A DNA stretch of 64,000 nucleotides from Alkalilacustris brevis (lineage in GTDB: Bacteria; Pseudomonadota; Alphaproteobacteria; Rhodobacterales; Rhodobacteraceae). Positions 37,311-48,254 of this stretch are shown piece after piece. The stretch is from contig NZ_QNVJ01000003.1 in the NCBI RefSeq assembly GCF_003350345.1, forward strand, positions 1 to 64,000, written 5' to 3'. The first letter of the stretch is position 1; every line of letters begins with the position of its first letter. The notes beneath the pieces are model-generated. The model was given only the letters and a program-made list of their open reading frames with translations. It did not search any database and was not told the DNA's origin. The position numbers were made by a program, and so were the translations under genes.

Positions 37311-38503
37311 TGCGCGGGGGCGTCGCCGCATTTCCCGCGCGCGAGGGCGGCCCGGCCGGGCGGGTGGCGGGCTTCATCGCGCATCTGCGGGCCAATGGCA
37401 TGGCGCTGGGTCCCGGTGAGACACGGGCCGCGTTGCAGGCGCTTTCGCAGGTCAGCGCGGGCGACAGCGGCGAGGTGCGCGCGGCGCTCAAGGCGCTGTG
37501 CTGCGGCACGCGCGAGGAGTTCGCGCGCTTTGATGACCTGTTCGCCGCCTATTGGTTCAACCGCGGGCGGGAGCGCGCCCGCCCGGCAGGCGCACCAAAG
37601 CACCAAACGACGCGGCGGCGTGCGCGGCTGGAGCCGCTGGCGCCGCAGGCCGCGGATGCCGCGGGCGAGGCCGAGCGGCCCGATGCCGGCAAGTCGCGCG
37701 AGGGCGAGATGGACCAGCAGGGCGAGGGGCGGCTGATCGCGGCACGGATGCGCAATCTGGCGCGCGTCGATCTGCGCGAGCTGGTCACGCCCGAGGACAT
37801 CGCCGAGGCCGAGCGTGTGGCCGAGCGACTGGCGCGGGCCATTCGCGACCGTCGCAGCCGGCGGCGGCGCGCGGCGGCGCGCGGGGTTCGGCTCGACATG
37901 CGCCGGATCATGCGCAGCGCCATCGCCACCGGGGGCGAGCCCTTGCGGCTGCACTGGCGCAGGCGTGTCGAGCGCCCCGCCCAACTGGTGGCGATCTGCG
38001 ATGTCTCGGGGTCGATGTCGGTCTATGCGCGGGTGTTCCTGGCGTTTCTGCGCGGGCTGACGGGGGCCGACGCGCGCACCGATGCCTATCTGTTTCACAC
38101 CCGGCTGGTGCGCATAACCGATGCGTTGCGCGACCGCGACACCCTGCGCGCGGTGAACCGGCTGTCGCTGCTGGCGCAGGGGTTTGGTGGCGGCACGCGG
38201 ATTGGCGGCAACCTGGCGGCCTTCAACCGCGCCTACGCGCAGCGGCTGGTTTCGGGGCGCTCGGTGGTGATGATCCTGTCTGACGGATATGACAGCGACC
38301 CGCCCGAACTGCTTGCCCAGGAATTGGCGCGGCTGCGCAAGCGCGGCTGCCGGATTGTCTGGCTCAACCCGCTGAAGGGCTGGAAGGATTATGCGCCGGT
38401 CGCGGCGGGCATGGCCGCGGCGCTGCCGCATCTTGATCTGTTCGCCGCGGCCAACACGCTTGAGGCGCTGGCCGCGCTGGAACCTGAATTCGCGCGACTG
38501 TGA
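37310..38503 (+). CDS. coxE: CoxE-like von Willebrand factor A domain protein
   Basis: A 397 aa protein with an N-terminal region rich in Arg and charged residues and a C-terminal VWA domain whose MIDAS motif is DVSGSMS, followed by 'GFGGGTRIGGNLAAFN' and 'SVVMILSDGYDSDPP'. MoxR ATPases such as CoxD work with VWA proteins as chaperone pairs; CoxE is the partner in the maturation of CO dehydrogenase. The ATG overlaps the coxD stop. Length and order fit CoxE. Confidence 0.92.
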   Translation: MRGGVAAFPAREGGPAGRVAGFIAHLRANGMALGPGETRAALQALSQVSAGDSGEVRAALKALCCGTREEFARFDDLFAAYWFNRGRERARPAGAPKHQTTRRRARLEPLAPQAADAAGEAERPDAGKSREGEMDQQGEGRLIAARMRNLARVDLRELVTPEDIAEAERVAERLARAIRDRRSRRRRAAARGVRLDMRRIMRSAIATGGEPLRLHWRRRVERPAQLVAICDVSGSMSVYARVFLAFLRGLTGADARTDAYLFHTRLVRITDALRDRDTLRAVNRLSLLAQGFGGGTRIGGNLAAFNRAYAQRLVSGRSVVMILSDGYDSDPPELLAQELARLRKRGCRIVWLNPLKGWKDYAPVAAGMAAALPHLDLFAAANTLEALAALEPEFARL

Positions 38504-38513
38504 GGGTAAGCCG

Positions 38514-39380
38514 ATGACAAGCAACGATATTCACGCGCTTGTGTCGCATCTGAAAGCGGCGGAAGAACCTTTCGCCCTGGCCACGGTGGTGCGCACGGTT
38601 TCGGTCACGGCGGCCAAGGCGGGCGCCAAGGCGGTGATCCGCGCCGATGGCACGATCACCGGCGGCTGGATCGGCGGCGGCTGTGCGCGTGGCGCGGTGG
38701 TCAGGGCGGCGCGCGAGGCGCTGGAAGACGGCAACCCTCGGCTGATCTCGGTGCAGCCCGAGGATGTGCTTGCAGCCGAGGGCCTGCGACCGGGAGACAC
38801 CCGCGATGGCATCCGTTTCGCCCGTTCGATGTGCCCCAGCCGCGGCACGATGGATGTGTTCATCGAGCCAGTGCTGCCGCACCCTGAGTTCGTGGTGCTT
38901 GGCACCAGCCCCGTCGCGCTGGCCCTGTGCGATCTGGCGCCGCGCTTCGGTTTCGAGGTGACGGCCTGCGCGCCGCCCGGAGATGCAGGCACCTTTCCCG
39001 AAGGCGTGCGCCGGATCGAGGGCTACGCGCTGGAGGCCGCGCCGGCGCGGCGGCGCTTTGTCGTGGTGTCGACCCAGGGGCGCGGTGACGAGGCGGCGCT
39101 GCGCGCGGCCCTGGCGGCCGAAGCGGCGTATACTGCCTTTGTCGGCAGCCGGGCCAAGATGGCGGCGCTGCGCGCAAGGCTGGCGGAATCGGGGATCGAG
39201 ACCGCGCAGATGGAACGGTTGCGCGCCCCGGCGGGCCTTGACATCGGGGCGATCACGCCCGAAGAAATTGCCCTGTCGATCCTGGCCGAAGCCGTTGCCT
39301 GCCGGCGCGAGAGCCAGCGCGAGACGCCGGGGGTCGCTTCTGCGGGGCGCAAGGATGAAGAGGAGGCGCCGTCATGCTGA
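38514..39380 (+). CDS. coxF: CoxF, XdhC-family cofactor maturation protein
   Basis: A 288 aa XdhC/CoxF protein. The N-terminal domain has 'VRTVSVTAAKAGAKAVIRADGTITGGWIGGGCARGAVV' (the conserved Cys of the GGCxR motif), and the C-terminal part a Rossmann-like fold ('FVVLGTSPVALALCDLAPRFGFEVT') ending in 'YTAFVGSRAKMAALRARLAESG'. XdhC proteins bind and sulfurate molybdenum cofactor for insertion in enzymes of the xanthine oxidase family. The gene overlaps the following mini-ORF. Confidence 0.9.
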   Translation: MTSNDIHALVSHLKAAEEPFALATVVRTVSVTAAKAGAKAVIRADGTITGGWIGGGCARGAVVRAAREALEDGNPRLISVQPEDVLAAEGLRPGDTRDGIRFARSMCPSRGTMDVFIEPVLPHPEFVVLGTSPVALALCDLAPRFGFEVTACAPPGDAGTFPEGVRRIEGYALEAAPARRRFVVVSTQGRGDEAALRAALAAEAAYTAFVGSRAKMAALRARLAESGIETAQMERLRAPAGLDIGAITPEEIALSILAEAVACRRESQRETPGVASAGRKDEEEAPSC

Positions 39381-39478
39381 AGCGTCTCCTGCGCGGGCTC
39401 TGGCCCGCCAGACCGCCCGAAACGCCGCCAATTGACCGGGCAGAACTGATCTGCCGTGTCAAATTTCCCTGCTGCTGA
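39374..39478 (+). CDS. 34-residue cysteine-containing small protein between coxF and coxG
   Basis: Reads MLKRLLRGLWPARPPETPPI then DRAELICRVKFPCC and stop. The ATG overlaps the coxF stop region and coxG starts 15 bp after its end, so it sits exactly in the operon's translational path. It has a basic amphipathic start, a Pro-rich middle, and three cysteines in the last eight residues (CRVKFPCC). The ribosome site of coxG (AGGAGAG) overlaps its stop. It could be a real small protein with a metal- or sulfur-binding tail, or a chance frame. It is not one of the named Cox proteins. Confidence 0.5.
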   Translation: MLKRLLRGLWPARPPETPPIDRAELICRVKFPCC

Positions 39479-39492
39479 GGAGAGACCAAGGA

Positions 39493-39951
39493 ATGGAACT
39501 GAGCGAAGAAATCACCATCCCGGCGCCGCGCGACCGCGTTTATGCCGCGCTGAACGACCCCGAGATCCTGCAGGCCTCGATTCCCGGCTGCGAAGAGCTG
39601 ATAAAGCATTCCGATACCGAGCTTGAGGCCAAGGTCGTGCTCAAGGTCGGGCCGGTGAAGGCGCGTTTCGGGGGCAAGGTCACGCTCGATCGGTCGAAAG
39701 CGCCCGATGAGTTCTCGCTCTCGGGCGAGGGTTCGGGCGGGGCGGCCGGTTTTGCCAAGGGGGGCGCGGTGGTCCAGCTTGAGGATCGCGGCGCGGAAAC
39801 CCTGCTGCGCTATGAGGCGCGCGCCGATATCGGCGGCAAGATCGCCCAGCTGGGCAGCCGGCTGATCACTGGCACGGCCAAGAAGCTTGCGGCGAAATTC
39901 TTCACCAACTTCTCCGAGCAGGTGGCCGCGCGCGAGGCGAAGGACGGCTGA
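39493..39951 (+). CDS. coxG: CoxG, SRPBCC-fold CO dehydrogenase accessory protein
   Basis: A 152 aa protein of the CoxG branch of the SRPBCC (START-like) fold: MELSEEITIPAPRDRVYAAL, 'DPEILQASIPGCEELI', and a C-terminal amphipathic stretch 'LITGTAKKLAAKFFTNFSEQV'. CoxG is implicated in anchoring CO dehydrogenase or respiratory components to the membrane and in quinone-linked electron transfer. AGGAGAG and AAGGA precede the ATG. It ends the cox operon in this window. Confidence 0.92.
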   Translation: MELSEEITIPAPRDRVYAALNDPEILQASIPGCEELIKHSDTELEAKVVLKVGPVKARFGGKVTLDRSKAPDEFSLSGEGSGGAAGFAKGGAVVQLEDRGAETLLRYEARADIGGKIAQLGSRLITGTAKKLAAKFFTNFSEQVAAREAKDG

Positions 39952-40055
39952 CTTCGCAACAGCCGCGCGCGGTTGACCGGGCGGGTGCAGCCACCGGGGC
40001 GCGCGCGCGGCGCATTTCGCTTCAAGCGGCGCGAAACCTGGCCTACCCTGCGGCC

Positions 40056-42814
<2,759 letters not shown>

Positions 42815-42904
42815 GCGTCTGCGCCCGCGCAACCGCTGCGCCCGGCAAGGGGGTGGAGCCGCAATGACACAGCGGCGGCCCGGGTCACGGCGCGACAGGC
42901 GACG

Positions 42905-42958
42905 CCGGGGGGCTGTCTGCCCCCCGGACCCCCCGAGGATATTTTTCTCACAGTGAAG
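42905..42958 (+). repeat. Dispersed intergenic repeat, copy F
   Basis: Hairpin CCGGGGGGC (42905-42913) with GCCCCCCGG (42919-42927) around TGTCT, then GAGGATATTTTTCT and CACAGTGAAG. Apart from a few bases in the middle it matches copy A at 8312-8366. It lies between the convergent genes gdhA and the exported-protein gene. Confidence 0.87.
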
Positions 42959-43091
42959 GGGAGGGAGCACGGCCCCCTGTCTGGCCCTTCAGGGGTATGG
43001 CGGGATTGCCCCACCGGGGCGGGAGTGGGACGGGCGGGAGGAAACCAGGCAAATGCGGCGGGCGCCATGACGCGCCCCCGGCCCGCTTGCG

Positions 43092-44516
43092 TCAGCGTTC
43101 GGTGCGCAGCCCCAGAAGTTCGACCACCCCGTCGGGTGCGAATAGCATGAGCGAACCGACCTGCATGAGCGACACCGGCTCTTGCGGTGCAAGCTCGAGC
43201 CAGGCGCCGTCGCGCAGGGCGCGGGCAAGCCAGTCTTCCACCCCCGCCTGAAGCCCGGCCAGAACCGGCCCCGGCAGCACCCGCCCCGCCGGGCGCAGGG
43301 CCTCGGCTGTATGGGTCTGCAGGCCGCGCCCGGTGTAATGATCCAGCAGCGCGTCAAGCCCGCGGTCATGCAGGGCAAGCCCCGCGCGCTTCAGGCTGAT
43401 GCCGGCGATCTCGGCGGGAACGCCGGGCAGCATCTCGGCCCCGCCGGCCGATTGCGGCACAATCGCCTCGATGTCGAAATCCAGGTCGGCCAGCCCCGAA
43501 AGGGTCATATCGAGCCCCAGCGCCACCGCGCCTTGCTCGCCCAGCCGGGCCATCATGGTGAAATCGCCTGCGACCCGTTCGCCAGGGATGCGCGCAAGCA
43601 GATGCGCGGGCAGGGCGATATCCTCGGGCAGCAGGTCGCCCAGGGGCAGATCGATCGCGTCGATTTCAAGCGCAACCTCGCCTTCGGCATCGAACAGCCG
43701 TGCAAGCAGCGGTGCATTGCCCGCATTGCCCGGGATGAGCCGCGCCAGATCGGCGCCGGAGGCCCGCAGCGCAAGGCGCTCGGCCGCCATCAGCAGCCGG
43801 TTGCCGTTGCGGGCGCCGAGGTCGACTATTTCAAGCGCAAGATGGGTGAGGGCGCCGTTTTCGGGGCCTGTGTCGGCCTCGATCCGCAGGGCGCTGATAT
43901 AGCCTTCGGTGCCATCGGCGGCGCGGGCCTGCACCTGTTCCAGCGTGCTGCTCAGGGCAAGGCCGCAGGTCTCGCCGGTGCCCTGGCGCAGGATCGACAG
44001 CTCGGCCTGCCCCACCCGCAGCGCCTCCGGCCCCGCCTGGCCAAGCGACATCGCGTCGGGATCGGCAAGCATGACCACATCGCTGCCGCGCAGGCGCAGC
44101 GTCGCGGGCCGGTCTTCGGCGCAGAAGTCCTGATCGGGCGCGCCGCGCGGGTCGAGCAGGTCAAGCGCGGCGGTGTGGCTTGCCGCAAGCGTGCGTGCGG
44201 TCATCTCGCCGCTGCGGCCCTCGCGGCCCAGCTCCAGCAGACGCACCCCGTCGAGGCGAAAGGCCTCCGGCCCGGCGGTTTCGTCAAGCTGGAGCCTTTC
44301 AGCCAGCAGCACCACCGCGCCGCGCTGAAGCCGCAGGTTGCTGGCCTCCGGCGGGGTGCTTTCGGGCAGGGGCAGCAGCCCGACGCGCCAGCCCGCGGCT
44401 TCGGCGGCGGCCTCGAAACCCGAAAAATCCGGTGTCTGCGCCGCCACGGGCTGTGCGGCCGCCATTGCAAGGGCCAGCCCCAGCTTCGCGCCGCTGCGCC
44501 ACCGAAATGCCAGCAT
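43092..44516 (-). CDS. Exported protein of unknown function
   Basis: A 474 aa protein with an N-terminal signal peptide (MLAFRWRSGAKLGLALAMAA..PVAAQ, cleavage near residue 26). The mature part is rich in Leu, Ala and Asp-Leu repeats ('LRLQRGAVVLLAERLQLDE', 'LRLRGSDVVMLADPDAMSLG', 'AGISLKRAGLALHDRGLDALLDHY') suggesting a beta-rich periplasmic protein. It resembles no enzyme I recognise; DUF2125-type proteins of alphaproteobacteria have a similar feel, but I cannot confirm that. It stands alone between gdhA and a divergent small enzyme gene. Confidence 0.75.
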   Translation of the reverse strand: MLAFRWRSGAKLGLALAMAAAQPVAAQTPDFSGFEAAAEAAGWRVGLLPLPESTPPEASNLRLQRGAVVLLAERLQLDETAGPEAFRLDGVRLLELGREGRSGEMTARTLAASHTAALDLLDPRGAPDQDFCAEDRPATLRLRGSDVVMLADPDAMSLGQAGPEALRVGQAELSILRQGTGETCGLALSSTLEQVQARAADGTEGYISALRIEADTGPENGALTHLALEIVDLGARNGNRLLMAAERLALRASGADLARLIPGNAGNAPLLARLFDAEGEVALEIDAIDLPLGDLLPEDIALPAHLLARIPGERVAGDFTMMARLGEQGAVALGLDMTLSGLADLDFDIEAIVPQSAGGAEMLPGVPAEIAGISLKRAGLALHDRGLDALLDHYTGRGLQTHTAEALRPAGRVLPGPVLAGLQAGVEDWLARALRDGAWLELAPQEPVSLMQVGSLMLFAPDGVVELLGLRTER

Positions 44517-44803
44517 CCTGCACTCCCTCGTGCTTGCCCGCCTGTCGGTGGCCGGCGCGGCCGCCGATCGCGATGCGGGGTTTCCTGATAGCCGTGTTTA
44601 ACGTCTCTCTCCGCGCCGTCCAGCCCTGTACGCCGAAACCCGCGCACGTCCTCGCGAGGGGACGCGCCGCGCGCCGGTCACCGCGCGGCCCGGATCGGCG
44701 CGAAAGAGGGCTTTGCCATTGGCGGCCGGCTGGCCTAGCTAGGGCGGACCAGATGCTTCGGTGCGGGCCGGGGCAAATTCCGTGCAACAGGAGGACGCGC
44801 CAG

Positions 44804-45214
44804 ATGGACAGGGCAACATACGAAAAAGGCATGAAAATCCGCCGCCGCACCATGGGAGACGCCTATGTGGACAAGGCGATGGAGCGGATGGACGATTTCA
44901 CCAGCGAATTTCAGGAACTGGTCACGACCTATTGCTGGGGCGAGATTTGGGGTCGCGAGGGACTTGAGCCCAAGACCCGCTCGATCATCAATCTGGCGAT
45001 GATAAGCGCGCTCAACCGCCCGCACGAGCTGGCCGGGCATGTGCGCGGGGCGCTCAACAACGGGCTCACGCGCGACGAGATCAAGGAAGTGCTGCTTCAG
45101 GTCGGCATATATTGCGGCGTGCCCGCGATGGTCGACAGTTTCCGCGTGGCGCGCGGGGTGCTCGATGCGATCGATGCCGAAGCGGCCGGCCAGGAAGGCG
45201 ACAGCGAAAGCTGA
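44804..45214 (+). CDS. Carboxymuconolactone decarboxylase family protein
   Basis: A 136 aa protein with the CMD core: 'LVTTYCWGEIWGREGLEPKTRSIINLAMISALNRPHELAGHVRGALNNGLTRDEIKEVLLQVGIYCGVPA'. True 4-carboxymuconolactone decarboxylase (PcaC) belongs here, but no other protocatechuate pathway gene is nearby, so the function is open. It lacks the CxxC motif of AhpD-type peroxidases. CAGGAGGA precedes the ATG at 44804. It is divergent from the exported-protein gene and convergent with the ABC transporter operon; a run of GCC and CACGCC repeats (45215-45253) follows the stop. Confidence 0.88.
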   Translation: MDRATYEKGMKIRRRTMGDAYVDKAMERMDDFTSEFQELVTTYCWGEIWGREGLEPKTRSIINLAMISALNRPHELAGHVRGALNNGLTRDEIKEVLLQVGIYCGVPAMVDSFRVARGVLDAIDAEAAGQEGDSES

Positions 45215-45253
45215 GCGGCCGCCGCCGCCGCCGCCCACGCCCACGCCCACGCC
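45215..45253. repeat. Simple GC-rich microsatellite
   Basis: About six GCC triplets followed by three CACGCC hexamers, between the convergent carboxymuconolactone decarboxylase-like gene and the polyamine-type permease gene. Likely slippage-derived. Confidence 0.75.
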
Positions 45254-45273
45254 CCGCGCGGCGGATGGTGCGG

Positions 45274-46086
45274 TCAGCCGCCGCGCGTGCCGCGGCGCGC
45301 GCGGCGGGTCAGGATCACCCCGGCGGTGGCGATGGAAAGCGCGACGATCACGATGATGATCGTGGCCAGCGCGTTGACATCGGGGCTGACGCCCAGCCGC
45401 ACCTTGGAAAAGATCACCATCGGCAGGGTCGAGGCCCCCGGCCCGGACACGAAGCTTGCGATCACCAGATCATCGAGGCTGAGCGTGAAGGCCAGCAGCC
45501 AGCCCGCCACCAGCGCCGGCGCGATCACCGGCAGGGTGATGTCGAAGAACACCCGCACCGGCCCCGCACCCAGATCCTGCGCGGCCTCTTCCAGGCTTTC
45601 ATCCATGTCGCGCAGGCGCGAGCCGGCGATCACCGCAACGAAAGCCAGGCAGAAGGTCGTGTGCGCGATGATCACGGTGAGTAGCCCGCGCCCCGCGGGC
45701 CAGCCGAAGGTGAGTTCCATCGAGATGAAGAGAAGCAGCAGCGACAGCCCGGTGATGACCTCGGGCATGACCAGCGGCGCGGTGGCCATGCCGGTCAGCA
45801 GGAGCCGCCCGCGAAACCGCCCGAACCGCGCCAGCACCAGCGCCGCCAGCGTGCCCAGCACCGTGGCCAGCGTCGCCGAGGCGAAGGCGATCTTGAGGCT
45901 GACCCAGGCCGCGCCCAGGATCTGCCGGTCGGTGAACAGCGCCACATACCAGCGTGTCGAGAACCCCGCCCAGACCGTGACAAGCCGGCTTTCGTTGAAG
46001 GAAAACACTATCAGCGACACGATCGGCGCATAGAGGAATATGAAGCCCAGCGCCGCGAGGATGGGCAATGTCCAGCCGCGCCTCAT
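45274..46086 (-). CDS. Spermidine/putrescine-type ABC transporter permease (PotC/PotI-like)
   Basis: A 270 aa inner membrane protein with six helices and the permease-ATPase contact loop 'EEAAQDLGAGPVRVFFDITLPVIAPALVAG' (EAA motif). With the preceding permease it forms the channel of a polyamine-type importer. The ATG at 46086 overlaps the stop of the upstream permease gene (ATGA); a start at 46125 would overlap more and is less likely. Last gene of the four-gene operon. Confidence 0.9.
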   Translation of the reverse strand: MRRGWTLPILAALGFIFLYAPIVSLIVFSFNESRLVTVWAGFSTRWYVALFTDRQILGAAWVSLKIAFASATLATVLGTLAALVLARFGRFRGRLLLTGMATAPLVMPEVITGLSLLLLFISMELTFGWPAGRGLLTVIIAHTTFCLAFVAVIAGSRLRDMDESLEEAAQDLGAGPVRVFFDITLPVIAPALVAGWLLAFTLSLDDLVIASFVSGPGASTLPMVIFSKVRLGVSPDVNALATIIIVIVALSIATAGVILTRRARRGTRGG

Positions 46087-47057
46087 TGATTCAGCCCCCG
46101 CCGGTCGAGCCAGCTTTGCAGCCACATGATCGGCGCCACGACCAAAAACAGCATGACGATGGCCACCGAGGCCGCCACCGGCCAGTCGCGGCTTGAGAAG
46201 AACTCATCCCACAGAACGCGGCCGATCATCAGCGTGTCGGGTCCGCCCAGAAGCGCGGGGATCACGTATTCGCCAATGGCGGGGATGAACACCAGCATGC
46301 AGCCGGCGATGATGCCCGGCACCGAAAGCGGCAACGTGACGGTAAGGAAGGTCGTCACCGGCCCCGCGCCCAGATCGGCCGAGGCCTCGAGCAGCTGATC
46401 GTCGAGCTTCACCAGGTTGGCGTAAAGCGGCAGGATCATGAAGGGCAGGTAGGTGTAGACGATGCCGATCTGCACCGCGAGGGTGGTCTGCATCAGGACC
46501 AGCGGTGTGTCGATCACCCCCAGCATCATCAGCGTGGAATTGATCAGCCCCTCGCGCTGCAGGAACCCGATCCAGGCGTAGACGCGCAAGAGAAAAGAGG
46601 TCCAGAACGGCAGGATCACCAGCAAAAGCAGGATGGTGCGCCGCGGCTCGGGGCTGCGGGCTACGTAATAGGCGATGGGGTAGCCGATCAGCAGCGCGAA
46701 CACCGTCGAGGTAAAGGCGATCCCGATCGAGGACAGATAGGCGTTGCGATAGAGCGCGTCAGCCAGCAGGAAGCGGTAATTGTCGAGGCTGGCGATGATG
46801 TTCAGCGTGCCGTCCGCCGCGCGGTCCCACAGCGGCGAGTAGGGCGGGCGGGCGATCATCACCTCGGCCAGCGAGATCCGCCCCAGCACGAAGAACGGCA
46901 CCAGAAAGAACACCAGCAGCCAGAGCATCGGCACCGCGATCACCAGCGTGCGCCCGGAAAGGCCCAGCGCCGCAAGCAGCCGCGCGGTGCGGCCCCGGCG
47001 CACGGCCCGCGCGCCCAGCCCGGCGGCGTCTGCGCCCGGATCCGGCCGCGCGCTCAT
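46083..47057 (-). CDS. Spermidine/putrescine-type ABC transporter permease (PotB/PotH-like)
   Basis: A 324 aa permease with a ~45-residue cytoplasmic N-terminal extension and six helices. The EAA loop is 'EASADLGAGPVTTFLTVTLPLSVPGIIAG'. 'LPFWTSFLLRVYAWIGFLQREGLIN' is typical of PotB/PotH. It is encoded downstream of the ATPase, overlapping its stop by 4 bp, and upstream of the second permease. Confidence 0.9.
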   Translation of the reverse strand: MSARPDPGADAAGLGARAVRRGRTARLLAALGLSGRTLVIAVPMLWLLVFFLVPFFVLGRISLAEVMIARPPYSPLWDRAADGTLNIIASLDNYRFLLADALYRNAYLSSIGIAFTSTVFALLIGYPIAYYVARSPEPRRTILLLLVILPFWTSFLLRVYAWIGFLQREGLINSTLMMLGVIDTPLVLMQTTLAVQIGIVYTYLPFMILPLYANLVKLDDQLLEASADLGAGPVTTFLTVTLPLSVPGIIAGCMLVFIPAIGEYVIPALLGGPDTLMIGRVLWDEFFSSRDWPVAASVAIVMLFLVVAPIMWLQSWLDRRGLNQ

Positions 47058-48187
47058 TCGGTCAGCACCCGGCAGGCCATGGGCTGCCAGCTTGCCCAGA
47101 CCTCTTCATCCCAGCTGATCGGGTCTTCGTCGCGCAGGCGGTTCGACTGGCTAGCGCGCAAGAGCCGCCCCGAGGGCAGCCGGATGCGGTAGCTCGACAG
47201 GTAGCCCATGTAGCCCATGTCCTCGACCGTGACGCGATGCAGGTTCGCCGTGCCTTCGGGCTTGCTGCGGCTCAGGGCGATGCGCTCGGGGCGGAGCGCG
47301 ATCCAGACGGTCTGGCCACGGCTGAGCCCCGCGCGGGGGCTGACCAGCACCGGGCCGGCCTCGCGCGTGTCGATGCGCATCTGGTCGCCGGCAGCCACAT
47401 CGACGCGGCCTTCGATCAGGTTCACCGAGCCGATGAAATCAGCCACATGGCGGGTGGCAGGGGTTTCGTAGATTTCGCGCGGCTCGCCGATCTGGACGAT
47501 TTCGCCCTCGCTCATCACGCCGATCCGCGTGGACAGCGTCATCGCCTCGTCCTGGTCATGGGTGACGACGATGAAGGTGACGCCCAGCGTTTCCTGGATG
47601 CGGATCAGCTCGAACTGGGTTTCCTCGCGCAGTTTTTTGTCGAGCGCGCCCAGCGGCTCGTCCAGAAGCAGCAGCTTGGGCTGTTTGATCAACGCGCGGG
47701 CAAGCGCCACGCGCTGGCGCTGCCCGCCCGAAAGCTGGTCGGGCTTGCGCCGCGCCAGATGGCCCAGCTTGACCAGCTTGAGCATCTCGGCCACGCGCTC
47801 CATCGCATCTGCCTTGCGCATCCCCTCGCGCAGCAGGCCATAGGCCACGTTCCTTTCCACCGTCATGTGCGGAAACAGGGCGTAGGACTGGAACATCATG
47901 TTCGTGGGCCGCCGGTGCGGCGGGACCGACGACATGTCTTGCCCGTCGATCGTCACCGTGCCCTCGCTGGGCTTCTCGAACCCGGCAAGCATCCGCAAGA
48001 GCGTGGACTTACCGCAGCCCGAGGCGCCGAGCAGGCAGAATAGCTCGCCCCGGTAAATATCCAGATCCACCGTATCGACGGCGGTGAAATCGCCGAAACG
48101 CTTGCTCAGCCCCCGGATCGAGATGAAGGGCCGCGCCTGCGCGTCGCGCCAGGGCCGGGTGTCGGCCGCCAGTCTCGTGTCGGTCAT
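47054..48187 (-). CDS. Polyamine-type ABC transporter ATP-binding protein (PotA/PotG-like)
   Basis: A 377 aa ATPase energising the importer. Walker A GASGCGKST, signature LSGGQRQRVALARAL, Walker B LLLLDEPLGALD and the switch His in VVTHDQDEAM are all present. The C-terminal third ('ADFIGSVNLIEGRVDV... VWIALRPERIALS') is a TOBE domain. I use the ATG at 48187; one at 48205 is in frame. It is followed by two permeases and preceded by the binding protein gene. Confidence 0.92.
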   Translation of the reverse strand: MTDTRLAADTRPWRDAQARPFISIRGLSKRFGDFTAVDTVDLDIYRGELFCLLGASGCGKSTLLRMLAGFEKPSEGTVTIDGQDMSSVPPHRRPTNMMFQSYALFPHMTVERNVAYGLLREGMRKADAMERVAEMLKLVKLGHLARRKPDQLSGGQRQRVALARALIKQPKLLLLDEPLGALDKKLREETQFELIRIQETLGVTFIVVTHDQDEAMTLSTRIGVMSEGEIVQIGEPREIYETPATRHVADFIGSVNLIEGRVDVAAGDQMRIDTREAGPVLVSPRAGLSRGQTVWIALRPERIALSRSKPEGTANLHRVTVEDMGYMGYLSSYRIRLPSGRLLRASQSNRLRDEDPISWDEEVWASWQPMACRVLTE

Positions 48188-48254
48188 TCGTGTTGCCGCT
48201 CGCAATACCGCCCCGCCGCAGATCGGGCGGGGCGCATTTCACTGTTGCCCGCGC

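Noticed and set aside
33768-37331. Long minus-strand open frame opposite coxS, coxL and coxD
   Set aside because: Antisense shadow; the plus-strand cox genes have catalytic motifs, correct lengths and ribosome sites.
44517-44803. Gap between the exported protein and the carboxymuconolactone decarboxylase-like gene searched for small RNAs or extra genes
   Set aside because: No convincing hairpin with U tract, tRNA-like fold or frame with a ribosome site was found.
45215-45253. GCC/CACGCC repeat considered as a regulatory array
   Set aside because: Simple low-complexity sequence between two convergent 3' ends; no reason to expect a regulatory role.
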